64,000 nt of DNA from positions 1 through 64,000 of the forward strand of contig JAQWUY010000018.1 in NCBI GenBank assembly GCA_029250225.1. Direction: 5' to 3'. The DNA is from Alphaproteobacteria bacterium (GTDB lineage Bacteria; Pseudomonadota; Alphaproteobacteria; JAQWUY01). Below the pieces are notes generated by a model. It ran no database searches and had not been told where the DNA came from. It saw nothing but the letters and a program-made list of their open reading frames with translations. Position numbers and translations under genes: made by a program. Below are positions 53,783 through 63,631 of this stretch, piece by piece. Numbering within the stretch: the first letter of the stretch is position 1; the number at the start of each line of letters is the position of its first letter.

Positions 53783-55030
53783 TTATAAATCGGTATATTT
53801 TTTTAATAGAGAAGGTATATTAGTTCCAACCATACCCCTTGCGTGTTGCATAAAAAACTTCTTTGCTGGAATGATTTTATTTAATATGCCCATTCCTGCA
53901 ACTCTTAGTGTGCGGATAATACCGATATCATTAGAGAATAATTTTACTAATCCATCACAGATTAAAACCAATGATGCATTATCAAAATATCGATATTGTT
54001 CATAGTGTTTTAATGTTTCAATACTACCGATATCACGGCCAGCCTTTTTTGCTTTTACAATACATTCTGTTAAACTAGCAATATCCCTTATTCCCATATT
54101 AAATCCTTGCCCTGCAATTGGGTGCATTGAATGGGCTGAATCACCAACAAGTGCCAAACGATGTTTGATATAACCTGTTGTGTGATGAGCGGTTAATGGG
54201 TATGAATAAACTTTATTATCTGTGACAGAAATATCACCTAACCAATCACCAAATCTTTGTTTTAGGTGTTCTTTAAAATCATTATTATTCATTTTTAAAA
54301 CTTGTTTTGCTATTTCGTCTTGTTCAGACCAAATTACGCTCATTTTATTACCTTGCATAGGTAGTACACCGAAAGGCCCACCTGGGAAAAACAATTCCAA
54401 TGCAACGCCATTATGATTATCCTTAGTATCAACAGTACAAACAATAGCTGTTTGTTTATAATCCCAATTAATAGTTTTAAATTTTTCTTTTTCACGAATT
54501 TTTGAAAACTTGCCATCACAAGCAAGTAATAATTTACCTGAAATTGTTTTACCGTTTATTTCAACAATAACTTCATCATCGTTTATTTCATAATCAAGAA
54601 CTTGTGAATCTTCGATATAATCTATGTTATCTAGTTCGCAAAGTCGTTCATATTGGCACCTTCGCAAAGTATTATTTTCAAAAATATATCCCAAGGCTTC
54701 ACCATTGACCAAATTATTATCATAATGCATTGAGTAAGCAGACATACCTTTAACAACATCGCCATCTTGAATATGAATATCAAGCATAGGTGAAGCGTAT
54801 TTTTCGACTTTTTCCCAAACACCGGTATGTTTTAAAAGATTAGATGATGCTGAGGCAATAGCACAAGTTCGCCCATCAAATTCATCGTTTAATATATTAT
54901 TGATTTTGCTTCGATCTATAACACAAACAGAAATACCATAACTGCCAAGTGAAACAGCCATTTGAAGTCCGGAAAGACTACCGCCGATAATTATAACATC
55001 ATAGGAACATAATTTATTATTTTTAATCAT
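53783..55030 (-). CDS. FAD-dependent UbiH/UbiF/Coq6-type hydroxylase
   Basis: A 415-residue aromatic-ring hydroxylase of ubiquinone synthesis. The N-terminal FAD site is IIGGSLSGLQMAVSLGSYGI; GKLLLACDGKFSKIRE (about 163-178) is the second FAD motif; RLALVGDSAHSMHPIAGQGF (about 280-299) is the third and diagnostic of UbiH/UbiF proteins. The exact ring position it hydroxylates cannot be deduced. Divergent from ftsK with a 51-base spacer. Confidence 0.9.
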   Translation of the reverse strand: MIKNNKLCSYDVIIIGGSLSGLQMAVSLGSYGISVCVIDRSKINNILNDEFDGRTCAIASASSNLLKHTGVWEKVEKYASPMLDIHIQDGDVVKGMSAYSMHYDNNLVNGEALGYIFENNTLRRCQYERLCELDNIDYIEDSQVLDYEINDDEVIVEINGKTISGKLLLACDGKFSKIREKEKFKTINWDYKQTAIVCTVDTKDNHNGVALELFFPGGPFGVLPMQGNKMSVIWSEQDEIAKQVLKMNNNDFKEHLKQRFGDWLGDISVTDNKVYSYPLTAHHTTGYIKHRLALVGDSAHSMHPIAGQGFNMGIRDIASLTECIVKAKKAGRDIGSIETLKHYEQYRYFDNASLVLICDGLVKLFSNDIGIIRTLRVAGMGILNKIIPAKKFFMQHARGMVGTNIPSLLKKYTDL

Positions 55031-55081
55031 TGCAATATTCTATAATATTTTTTGATAATTTAAAACTTTTTTGTTATATTA

Positions 55082-57370
55082 ATGATTATGAATATTATAC
55101 CTGAAAATATAAAAACTTTTTTTAAATATATATGTGTAACTTTGTGCGGTATTTCACTTGTCGTTTTCGGAGTAAGTGCAATGGTATCTATACTTTCGTA
55201 TTCATCATCTGATATATCAATAAACACATCTTCAAATATTAACAGCAACTTTTTTCAATACTTTGGTTCATACACTGCTGATTTTGTATTACAATTCTTT
55301 GGTCTTGCTGGATTATTTGTATTATTTTCAATTATAGCTTGGGGTTATAAATTAACAAGGTTTAAGATTTTATATAACTTTCGTATAAGACTATTTATGC
55401 TTGCATTATTTGTATTAATGTTTAGTACAGGATTATCATCTTTTAATGTTATGCTTACACATAATACGACAATCCAAGGAATGATTGGTACATTAATTGG
55501 AAATACAACAATTTTACATTTTCCAAATCAACAAATTTACATAGGTATTGCTCTAATACTATTGTCTATTCCATTATTTATGTACGCTGTTGCAATTGAA
55601 ATGACCGAATGGAAGCAAGGTTTTAAACAATCACAAAAAGGAATATATAGTTTTATAAAATTTAATAAAAAAGTATACGATTTTACAAACAATAAAATTC
55701 GTTCAAATAAACAACAAAACCTATTAGATTTACCAGATGAATCAATAGATAACGATAACTTTATTCAACAAGAAACAGAAAAAAAATTATCTAAACAACA
55801 AAAAATAAGTCGTAAACGATTAAGAGCAAAAGCAAACACAAGAAAATCAAAACCATCAACAGATAAATTTGAATTACCTAGCACAGATTTATTAATCCCT
55901 GCTCAAAAAAAATCAAGCCCTATAAACATAGAAGAACAAAGAATAGCATCTGAACAACTCGAAAGAATACTTTCAGAATTTGGTATAAAAGGTGATATTG
56001 TGGGTGTTCGTAACGGCCCTATTGTAACAACATTCGAACTAGAACCGGCACCTGGTGTGCGTTCAAATCGTATAATTAGTTTAACAGATGACATAGCAAG
56101 AACTATGGGAGCAAAATCTGTGAGAATAGCAACAATACCTGGTAAAACAGTAATAGGTATTGAAATGCCAAATTCAAATCGTGAAATAGTTAATTATCGT
56201 CAAATTCTTGAATCTAAAAAATTCAAAAATTCTAGTATGAAATTACCTATTGTTATAGGTAAGTCTATTGAAGGTGAGCCGACCGTTACAGACTTAGCGG
56301 GTATGCCACACTTATTAATTGCTGGTACAACCGGTTCTGGTAAGTCAGTTGGATTAAATGCAATGATATTATCGTTATTATTTAAATATAATCCTGATGA
56401 ATTAAAAATGATAATGATTGACCCAAAAATGCTAGAATTTGCAATGTACGAAGATATTCCGCATCTTATTTCACCTGTTGTTATAGACCCTAAAAAGGCT
56501 ATTGTTGCATTAAAATGGGCTGTTCAGGAAATGAACCAAAGATATGCATTAATGGCAAAAATGAATGTCCGAAATATTGAAGGATATAATCAAAAAGTTG
56601 AAACAATATTAAAAACGGGTGAAGTAATTACCGACACAATTCAAAATGGTTTTAATGAACAAGGACAACCAATTTTTGAAGAGAGACAAAGAGAAGTTAA
56701 AAAATATCCATACCTAGTAATAATTGTTGATGAAATGGCTGATTTAATGTTAGTTGCAGGCAAAGAGATAGAGGGTTCAATACAATCCTTAGCACAAAAA
56801 GCAAGGGCTGCTGGCATACATTTAATTATGGCAACTCAAAGGCCAAGTGTTGATGTTATTACAGGAATAATAAAAGCTAACTTTCCAACAAGAATTTCAT
56901 ATATGGTGACATCAAAAATTGATAGTCGAACTATTTTAAACGAAGGTGGTGCAGAACAATTATTAGGACAAGGTGATTTACTATATCTGGGTAGTGGAAT
57001 GAGACCAACTAGACATCACGCACCATTTGTCCAAGACGCCGAAGTACAATCAATATGTGATTGGTTAAGAGCCCAAACAAAACCTGAATATATTAATGCA
57101 GTTACCGAAGATGCTGAATTAACACAAGAATTAGAAATGGCAACAAATAGAAATAAATATAAATCAGCACAAAATGATGAAATGTTTGATGAAGCCGTAG
57201 CATTAGTAGCAAAAGACCAAAAAGCATCAACAAGTAGGTTGCAACGCTCACTGGGGATTGGATATAATCGCGCTGCCAAAATAATAGATCAAATGGAAGA
57301 ACAAGGTATGATTTCTCCTGCGACAAAAACTGGTAAACGCGAAGTATTAATGCCCAAAACTAACTATTAA
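55082..57370 (+). CDS. ftsK: DNA translocase FtsK
   Basis: Septal chromosome pump, 762 residues. Four membrane helices lie in residues 17-170, then a basic linker with RKRLRAKANTRKSKPS-like sequence, the alpha/beta motor domain with Walker A GTTGSGKS (415-422), IDPKMLEFAMYEDIPHL, Walker B VIIVDEMADLM, RISYMVTSKIDSRTILNEGG-type sequence, and the DNA-reading gamma winged helix at the C-terminus (STSRLQRSLGIGYNRAAKII). The linker is short compared with E. coli. Followed by rsmD after 17 bases. Confidence 0.97.
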   Translation: MIMNIIPENIKTFFKYICVTLCGISLVVFGVSAMVSILSYSSSDISINTSSNINSNFFQYFGSYTADFVLQFFGLAGLFVLFSIIAWGYKLTRFKILYNFRIRLFMLALFVLMFSTGLSSFNVMLTHNTTIQGMIGTLIGNTTILHFPNQQIYIGIALILLSIPLFMYAVAIEMTEWKQGFKQSQKGIYSFIKFNKKVYDFTNNKIRSNKQQNLLDLPDESIDNDNFIQQETEKKLSKQQKISRKRLRAKANTRKSKPSTDKFELPSTDLLIPAQKKSSPINIEEQRIASEQLERILSEFGIKGDIVGVRNGPIVTTFELEPAPGVRSNRIISLTDDIARTMGAKSVRIATIPGKTVIGIEMPNSNREIVNYRQILESKKFKNSSMKLPIVIGKSIEGEPTVTDLAGMPHLLIAGTTGSGKSVGLNAMILSLLFKYNPDELKMIMIDPKMLEFAMYEDIPHLISPVVIDPKKAIVALKWAVQEMNQRYALMAKMNVRNIEGYNQKVETILKTGEVITDTIQNGFNEQGQPIFEERQREVKKYPYLVIIVDEMADLMLVAGKEIEGSIQSLAQKARAAGIHLIMATQRPSVDVITGIIKANFPTRISYMVTSKIDSRTILNEGGAEQLLGQGDLLYLGSGMRPTRHHAPFVQDAEVQSICDWLRAQTKPEYINAVTEDAELTQELEMATNRNKYKSAQNDEMFDEAVALVAKDQKASTSRLQRSLGIGYNRAAKIIDQMEEQGMISPATKTGKREVLMPKTNY

Positions 57371-57387
57371 TAAGAGTAATTGTTAAT

Positions 57388-57933
57388 ATGCAGATTATAT
57401 CAGGAAAAAAACGAGGATTAAAATTATATCCACTTAGTGGAAAAAATACTCGTCCCACAATGACAAGAACAAAAAAAGACATAATGAATATAATAATGAA
57501 TTCACAACTAAGAAATTATTTAGTTGGTAAAAATGTTGCAGATTTGTTTGCTGGAACTGGTAATATTGGCCTTGAAATGATTTCATTAGGTGCAAAACAA
57601 TGTACATTTTTTGAAAATGATAAACAGGCAATAAAAACATTAAAACAAAATATTAAAAAAACAGGTTTTGAAAATACCTTAATAATGAATGACGCAACAA
57701 ATATAGCCAAAAATCAAAAATTTGATTTAATTTATATGGATGCACCATATAACTTAGGATTAACTGAAAAATCAATAGATTCATTAATTAAAAATAAGAT
57801 ACTCAACACAAATACATTATTAATTATTCAAGTAGCAAAAGAGGAAGAAATTCCAAATATAGAAAATTTTGTAATTATAAAAGAAAAAATTATGGGTGGA
57901 GGAAGAGTAGCATTCTTAACGCATAAATCTTAA
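57388..57933 (+). CDS. rsmD: 16S rRNA (guanine(966)-N2)-methyltransferase
   Basis: A 181-residue Rossmann methyltransferase. It starts IISGKKRGLKLYPL, then RPTMTRTKKDIMNII, the SAM loop DLFAGTGNIGLEMISLGA (about 52-69), and MDAPYN (about 126, a DPPY variant). It overlaps the convergent MFS gene by 18 bases at its 3' end. Expected to act on 30S particles. Confidence 0.92.
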   Translation: MQIISGKKRGLKLYPLSGKNTRPTMTRTKKDIMNIIMNSQLRNYLVGKNVADLFAGTGNIGLEMISLGAKQCTFFENDKQAIKTLKQNIKKTGFENTLIMNDATNIAKNQKFDLIYMDAPYNLGLTEKSIDSLIKNKILNTNTLLIIQVAKEEEIPNIENFVIIKEKIMGGGRVAFLTHKS

Positions 57934-59037
57934 TATATAATACGGAACTAACAAAATCACAAACCCTGTAACATATGCTAATTTATCCCAATATGTAAAC
58001 ATTAAAAATGATGCAAGCGCAGGCCCTGCTATTCTTGATAGATTTTGAATTGATTGTAATAAACCAGCAACAGAACCTCTTAACTTATTAGGTGCAAGAC
58101 CCATAGAATAACTTTGCAACGCAGGCATATATAAAGCCATAGCAATACTAACAAATATCATAGGAATATAAAATCCTAATAGTTCGATTTTAATTAAAGA
58201 TGAAAGCCCGAATAATAAAAATATAATAGCAAAGCGAATTGTATGAACTGCACCTATTTTTCCAATAACCTTACTAGAAATTCCACCTTGAACTAAAACA
58301 TTAAACAAGCCGGCAAACACTAATACGATACCAACATCGCGAGCCGTGGCTTGAAATACTTTGTATATATATATTGCGAATGAACCTTCTATCATTGTGA
58401 ATACCACACCTATAATACCAGCAATAATAATTACTGGGCGAAATTTTTTGATATGAAGTAATTCACGAAATGAAGGATTTATATTTCTTTCGTACTTATC
58501 TGAATCATTAATAGAAAACACAATTACAAATATTGATAACAATGAAATTAAAAATGAACCAAAGCAAGCTAAAACATAAGCATCTTGTTGTACCAATAAT
58601 GCACCAATAGCAGGGCCAGCTATAAATCCAAAACCAAATGATGCACCTAGTAAGCCGTAAGCTTTAGGTCGAGAATTTTCATCATAAATATCGGCAACCC
58701 AAGCAAATGCGGCTATACTGAAACCAGACATAATCCCAGCAAAAGCTCTTGATATAAATATCTCCCAAACTGTGCTAGCAACAGCCAGCCAAGCATAAGC
58801 AATTGTTATGCCAAGAATAGAGAAAAACATCACGAATTTTCGCCCTTTTTTATCAACAATTTTACCCCATATAAAACTAGATAAAAACGCAAATAAAGAA
58901 AAAGTTGAAAATATTAACGGTGCTGATTGTTCAGATGCACCCATCGATAACACATAATGTGTTATAACAGGTATTAGTATTCCAATACTTGTGCCTTGCA
59001 TAAATGTTGCTATACATACTGGAGTTATTCTTTTCAT
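57916..59037 (-). CDS. MFS transporter, TetA-like (DHA1)
   Basis: A 373-residue inner-membrane protein with about 12 helices. The DHA1 motif A lies in FIWGKIVDKKGRKFVMFFSI (about 57-76), and motif C in GPAIGALLVQ (about 140). TetA-like drug/H+ antiporters have this layout, but the substrate is unknown. The 3' end overlaps rsmD by 18 bases. Confidence 0.88.
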   Translation of the reverse strand: MKRITPVCIATFMQGTSIGILIPVITHYVLSMGASEQSAPLIFSTFSLFAFLSSFIWGKIVDKKGRKFVMFFSILGITIAYAWLAVASTVWEIFISRAFAGIMSGFSIAAFAWVADIYDENSRPKAYGLLGASFGFGFIAGPAIGALLVQQDAYVLACFGSFLISLLSIFVIVFSINDSDKYERNINPSFRELLHIKKFRPVIIIAGIIGVVFTMIEGSFAIYIYKVFQATARDVGIVLVFAGLFNVLVQGGISSKVIGKIGAVHTIRFAIIFLLFGLSSLIKIELLGFYIPMIFVSIAMALYMPALQSYSMGLAPNKLRGSVAGLLQSIQNLSRIAGPALASFLMFTYWDKLAYVTGFVILLVPYYILRFMR

Positions 59038-59183
59038 TACTGAAATATATATTTTTTTTTATTAATTGTCATTAATAAAATATATAATATTCTAATATTA
59101 TTTAGTTTGTCTATTGTTTTTATAAAGAAAATAATGCATCATAATTTATATAAATAAAAATAAATTGTAATAATGGTATTGTG

Positions 59184-60083
59184 ATGTCTGTACACGAAAA
59201 AAATAATGTATTGGGGTTTTTTGTAAATATTTGCTCTATGTTAATGTTTGTAATAACTGACATATTAATTAAATATCTAACACAATTTATGCCAACTTTT
59301 GAAATAATATTCTATCGTTGTTTGTGCGGAATACCATTCTTTCTTGTTTATATTTACTCTATAAAAGGGTTTAAAACACTAGAAATAGTTAATGTTAAAT
59401 TACAATTTACTAGGACAATACTTGGTCTATTAGGTATGTTCGGCTTTGTAAGTGCATATAAATATATGCCTCTTGCTGAAGCAGCTTCAATTTTATATAC
59501 TAGCCCAATTATACTAACAATATTATCTATTATATTTTTCAATGAAAAAATTCGTATCCACCGAACAATTGCCCTTTTAATGGGTGTGGTAGGATCATTG
59601 TTAATTATAAGACCTGGTGTTAATTTTCAAATATATTCTTTGTATGCTTTGTTCGGAGCAGTTAACTGGGCATTTGTAATAATAACAATGCGCACATTAA
59701 CTAAAACCGACCACCCAAATTCAATTACCTTTTACTTTTCACTAGCCGGTGTATTAGTCGGCGGTAGTATTAGTTTGTTTAATGGAATGACACCAATTTT
59801 TGATATGCAAACTGTTTTCTTACTTATCTTAATGGGAGTTGCTGGAATACTAGCACAACTATTTATGGTTATAGCTGTTGAAATGTGTGACACATCACTT
59901 TTCGCATCATCAAAATATATTAATTTAGTTTTAACATCGATCGGTGCATATGTAATATTTAATGAAGTTTTATCTAATCAATCATTACTAGGTATGTTAT
60001 TAATTATTACAGGTGGCTTATATATGGTATGGCGTGAACATGTACTAAACAAACCTAAAAGAATAAAGGTTGTTAGATACTAA
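59184..60083 (+). CDS. DMT superfamily (EamA) transporter
   Basis: A 299-residue inner-membrane protein with ten helices in two EamA repeats. LAEAASILYTSPIILTILSI followed by FFNEKIRIHRTIALLMGVVG marks repeat one; the second repeat has CDTSLFASSKYINLVLTSIG and FNEVLSNQSLLGMLLII. ATG 59184 is preferred over GTG 59181. Its stop overlaps the stop of the M23 peptidase gene by four bases. Substrate unknown. Confidence 0.88.
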   Translation: MSVHEKNNVLGFFVNICSMLMFVITDILIKYLTQFMPTFEIIFYRCLCGIPFFLVYIYSIKGFKTLEIVNVKLQFTRTILGLLGMFGFVSAYKYMPLAEAASILYTSPIILTILSIIFFNEKIRIHRTIALLMGVVGSLLIIRPGVNFQIYSLYALFGAVNWAFVIITMRTLTKTDHPNSITFYFSLAGVLVGGSISLFNGMTPIFDMQTVFLLILMGVAGILAQLFMVIAVEMCDTSLFASSKYINLVLTSIGAYVIFNEVLSNQSLLGMLLIITGGLYMVWREHVLNKPKRIKVVRY

Positions 60084-61702
60084 ATATTTTTCGGCAACAT
60101 TGGTTTAATAAATTTCTTAAATCTTTCCATTTCTTTGCCTTTTAATCTTTCCCCAGAAGAAAGATTTATTTTTCTCGGGTCAACAGCATAACCATTTTTA
60201 TGAATTTCATAATGCAAGTGATTGCCGGTTGAACGACCTGTCGAACCAACATAACCAATTACTTTACCCTGACTTACTCTTTTTCCCGTTCTAATGCCTT
60301 TTGCAATACCGCTCATATGTGCATAAACCGTTTTATATGAACCGTTGTGACGAATTCTGATATAGATTCCAAAGCTTCCTTTTCTGCCTGCATATTCAAC
60401 AATACCATCACCCGCAGCAAAAATTGGCGTCCCCTTAGGTGCCGCAAAATCTGTGCCTTTGTGTAATTTTGTATATCCTAGTACAGGGTGTCTGCGACGA
60501 CCGAAAGTAGATGATAATCTAGCCCCCTCAATAGGTGTTTTCATTAATGCTTTGCGCCCAGACTTACCACTTTCATCGAAATAATCTGTTACGCCATTAG
60601 ATTTTTTGAAGCGATAGTAGCGTTTAGTTACCCCTTGTACAGATAATTCTGCGTAACGAATATTACCTGTTCGTATCGTTTTACCTTGTTTATTTTTAAA
60701 TTCAGAAAATCCAATATCAAACTTATCACCTTTACGAATATCCCTTTGAAAATCAATATCAAAACTGAAAAGATTGATGAATTGGCTAATAGCAATATGG
60801 CCTACACCTTGTTTTTTCATTGCTTGATACAGCGAAGAGTTAATAATCGAAGATGCTTGTTTTTTATTTTCCACTAAAGGTTTTTTATATTCTATTACAT
60901 CGTATTTTTTTATTTTCTGATTCCAAATTGCGATTACAGAATACTCATCACTAACAAATAAATCTATTTTTGCAATTCTTATGTCATTACCCTTAAAGTG
61001 TCCACCTTGTAGATAAAAATCTATTTTCTGTCCAATGAAAATATTTCTAATGTTAAAGGATTTTTTAAGATTGCGAATTAATAAAACATTTCTATCGTCC
61101 ATTTTTATATTGAACTTTTTTAGAATGCTTCCGAAAGTATCGCCCCTAGCAACTATTGTAGATATTTTATAAATATTTCCGAGCGTTATATTTTCATAAT
61201 AAATATCAGAACTAGTTGGAATTATAGGTGATGATATACTGCCGTCTTGCTCCACTCCGATACTATTTAATGGTAAAATATAATCAGGTATAGATCTATT
61301 AAAATTAATTATGATAATTAATAACAAACCAAAAACAACAAGAACAGAACCAAAAACACGGCTTTCTTTCATCGGTGAGTTTAAATATCTATGCAAACAA
61401 TCAAGTAAAAATTTATTTTTTAATGTGAAGCAACTAATAAAGTTATTTTTCTTAAAATTAGACTTTTCTTTTATTTTAAATTTATTAATAAAGGATTTTA
61501 TTTTATTAAAGATTGTCTTGTGATTTATTTTTTTAAGTATAAATTTATAGGGTATTCGATTTAATACTTTTTTCGGTTTATTTTCTTTTATGTTTTGACG
61601 GAAAATAGAATCAGGAATAATTTTTTCTTCGTCAAAATCTTTTTCAGAAAAATTATTATTAACCTTTTTTTTAGAATTATTTTTATTATTTTTACCAAAC
61701 AT
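60080..61702 (-). CDS. M23 family metallopeptidase (LytM)
   Basis: A 540-residue envelope peptidase. Residues 1-115 are a long Lys/Asn-rich cytoplasmic stretch, then one membrane helix (SVLVVFGLLLIIIINF, about 120-137), a periplasmic Csd3/OapA-like region, and the LytM domain (about 400-520): HKGTDFAAPKGTPIFAAGDG with the first zinc ligands, VYAHMSG and NHLHYEIHKNG with the others. It should cut peptidoglycan cross-links. The full zinc set argues for an active enzyme rather than an activator. Confidence 0.92.
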   Translation of the reverse strand: MFGKNNKNNSKKKVNNNFSEKDFDEEKIIPDSIFRQNIKENKPKKVLNRIPYKFILKKINHKTIFNKIKSFINKFKIKEKSNFKKNNFISCFTLKNKFLLDCLHRYLNSPMKESRVFGSVLVVFGLLLIIIINFNRSIPDYILPLNSIGVEQDGSISSPIIPTSSDIYYENITLGNIYKISTIVARGDTFGSILKKFNIKMDDRNVLLIRNLKKSFNIRNIFIGQKIDFYLQGGHFKGNDIRIAKIDLFVSDEYSVIAIWNQKIKKYDVIEYKKPLVENKKQASSIINSSLYQAMKKQGVGHIAISQFINLFSFDIDFQRDIRKGDKFDIGFSEFKNKQGKTIRTGNIRYAELSVQGVTKRYYRFKKSNGVTDYFDESGKSGRKALMKTPIEGARLSSTFGRRRHPVLGYTKLHKGTDFAAPKGTPIFAAGDGIVEYAGRKGSFGIYIRIRHNGSYKTVYAHMSGIAKGIRTGKRVSQGKVIGYVGSTGRSTGNHLHYEIHKNGYAVDPRKINLSSGERLKGKEMERFKKFIKPMLPKNI

Positions 61703-61715
61703 TTTATTAAAACAT

Positions 61716-63476
61716 CTATTCTATTTCATCAATAAAGCTTATTATAACACTTAAACCTTTTTCCCAAAAGTCAATTTTTGTTGCATCAAGATTAAACATA
61801 GCTAACAGCTCTTTATGTCTTAGTGAACCACCACTAGATAACATTTGCAAATACTTTTCTTCAAAATCTTCAAATCCATCTTGATATAATGAAAATATTG
61901 AATTAACCATACAATCACCAAATGCATAAGCATAAACATAAAAAGGACTATGAATAAAGTGTGGGATATATGCCCAAAAATCTTTGTACCAATCTTCATA
62001 ATTAAATGCATCGCCCAGAGATTCTTTTGTTACCTTCATCCAATATTCACCTAATTGTTCAGGACTTAATTCACCGTTTTTACGATTAGTATGCACTAAT
62101 TTTTCAAATTCAAAAAAAGCAACCTGACGAACCACGGTATTAATCATATCTTCTATTTTATTAGCAATTAGAATACGGCGTGTCTTAGCATCTTGGCAAT
62201 TATCTAGAATCTTACGAAATGTTAACATTTCACCAAACACAGATGCCGTTTCTGCCAAAGTTAACGGAGTTTGTGATTTAAGAAATCCCTGAGATGAAGC
62301 TAAAACTTGATGGCAACCGTGACCTAACTCGTGAGCAAGAGTCATAATGTCGCGATTTGTTCCTTGGTAATTTAACATTAAATATGGGTGAGCCGATGGC
62401 ACACAAGGATGAGCAAAAGCACCCGAACGCTTACCTTTGCGAACTCCTACATCTATCCATTCATTATCAAAAAACTTCTTGGCAACTGAATGTAATTTTG
62501 GTGAAAAATCATTATATGCATCTAATACTAACTCTACTGCATCATTATATGATGTTTTAGTATCATAACTTTCAGGTAAAGGTGCGTTTCTATCCCATAG
62601 GTTTAATTTTTCAACACCCATCCATTTTGCTTTTAATTTATAGTATCTGTGCGATATGTTTTTATAGTTATTTTTTACTGAATTAATTAATGCATCAACA
62701 ACTTCGTCTTCTACTAAATTGTCAATGTTTCTTGCCGATACTGGTGTTTTATAATTTCGTAATCGGTCTGATATTTCTTTGTCTTTGGCTAGGGTATTTG
62801 TAATTAATGCAAATGTTTTAATATTTTTATTTAATACTCGTCCAAATTCTAGTGTTGCTGTTTTTCTTTGACTTTTATTACCATTAGTCATCAAATCCAA
62901 AATTTCACTTTCATTTAAAGATTTTCCATCAACTTTAAATTCTAGTTCTGCCATTGTTTGTCCGAACAAACGACGCCAAGCTGAACTTCCAGATGCTGAC
63001 TTTTCAAGTAAAACTTGTTCTACTTCATCACTTAGTTGGTGGGAGCGAGATACTCTTAAATCATTTATTACTGATTGGTAAAATTTTAAATCATTACTCT
63101 GTTTAAATTTATTCTCTAATTCATCATCTTCTATTTTATTAATTTCCAAGCCAAAAAATAATATATTTGATGATAACAATGTAATTTTTTCATTCATATT
63201 TTGGTAAAAAGAACTAATTTTAGTATCTAAGACATTTACCGCACTTAACAATCCTGCATATGACATAATTTTAGCAATAGATTCAGATATTTTTTCGTAT
63301 TGCTTGATAGCTTGATACAATTCATCACCGCTACATTGTGATATTTTACCTTTATATTTTTTGGCAAAATCTAGTGTTTCTTTATCAAGATCTTTTAAGT
63401 CTTTGTCGAGTTGTTTATCGTCTATGCTGTTATATAAATCAGATAAGTTCCATTGTGGTAAATTGTCAACAGTCAT
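61716..63476 (-). CDS. pepF: M3 family oligoendopeptidase F
   Basis: A 586-residue cytoplasmic zinc peptidase that degrades short peptides. The zinc site is HELGH at 382-386 with the downstream Glu in LAETASVFGEM. The helical N-terminal half (WNLSDLYNSIDD, KIMSYAGLLSAVN) is typical of PepF. It starts at ATG 63476 and stands 13 bases upstream of the M23 gene on the same strand, so they may be cotranscribed. Confidence 0.95.
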   Translation of the reverse strand: MTVDNLPQWNLSDLYNSIDDKQLDKDLKDLDKETLDFAKKYKGKISQCSGDELYQAIKQYEKISESIAKIMSYAGLLSAVNVLDTKISSFYQNMNEKITLLSSNILFFGLEINKIEDDELENKFKQSNDLKFYQSVINDLRVSRSHQLSDEVEQVLLEKSASGSSAWRRLFGQTMAELEFKVDGKSLNESEILDLMTNGNKSQRKTATLEFGRVLNKNIKTFALITNTLAKDKEISDRLRNYKTPVSARNIDNLVEDEVVDALINSVKNNYKNISHRYYKLKAKWMGVEKLNLWDRNAPLPESYDTKTSYNDAVELVLDAYNDFSPKLHSVAKKFFDNEWIDVGVRKGKRSGAFAHPCVPSAHPYLMLNYQGTNRDIMTLAHELGHGCHQVLASSQGFLKSQTPLTLAETASVFGEMLTFRKILDNCQDAKTRRILIANKIEDMINTVVRQVAFFEFEKLVHTNRKNGELSPEQLGEYWMKVTKESLGDAFNYEDWYKDFWAYIPHFIHSPFYVYAYAFGDCMVNSIFSLYQDGFEDFEEKYLQMLSSGGSLRHKELLAMFNLDATKIDFWEKGLSVIISFIDEIE

Positions 63477-63631
63477 AGATTTCCTTTATTAATTTATTGA
63501 ATTTAAAAATTAAACTTTACAATATAAGATTTTAAAATTATTATACAGAAAAATTGATTTTTTACAAATAAAAAGGCTAAAATATCAATAATTTAATTAA
63601 ATATAATCAATAATTGTAAAGGTTATAAAAA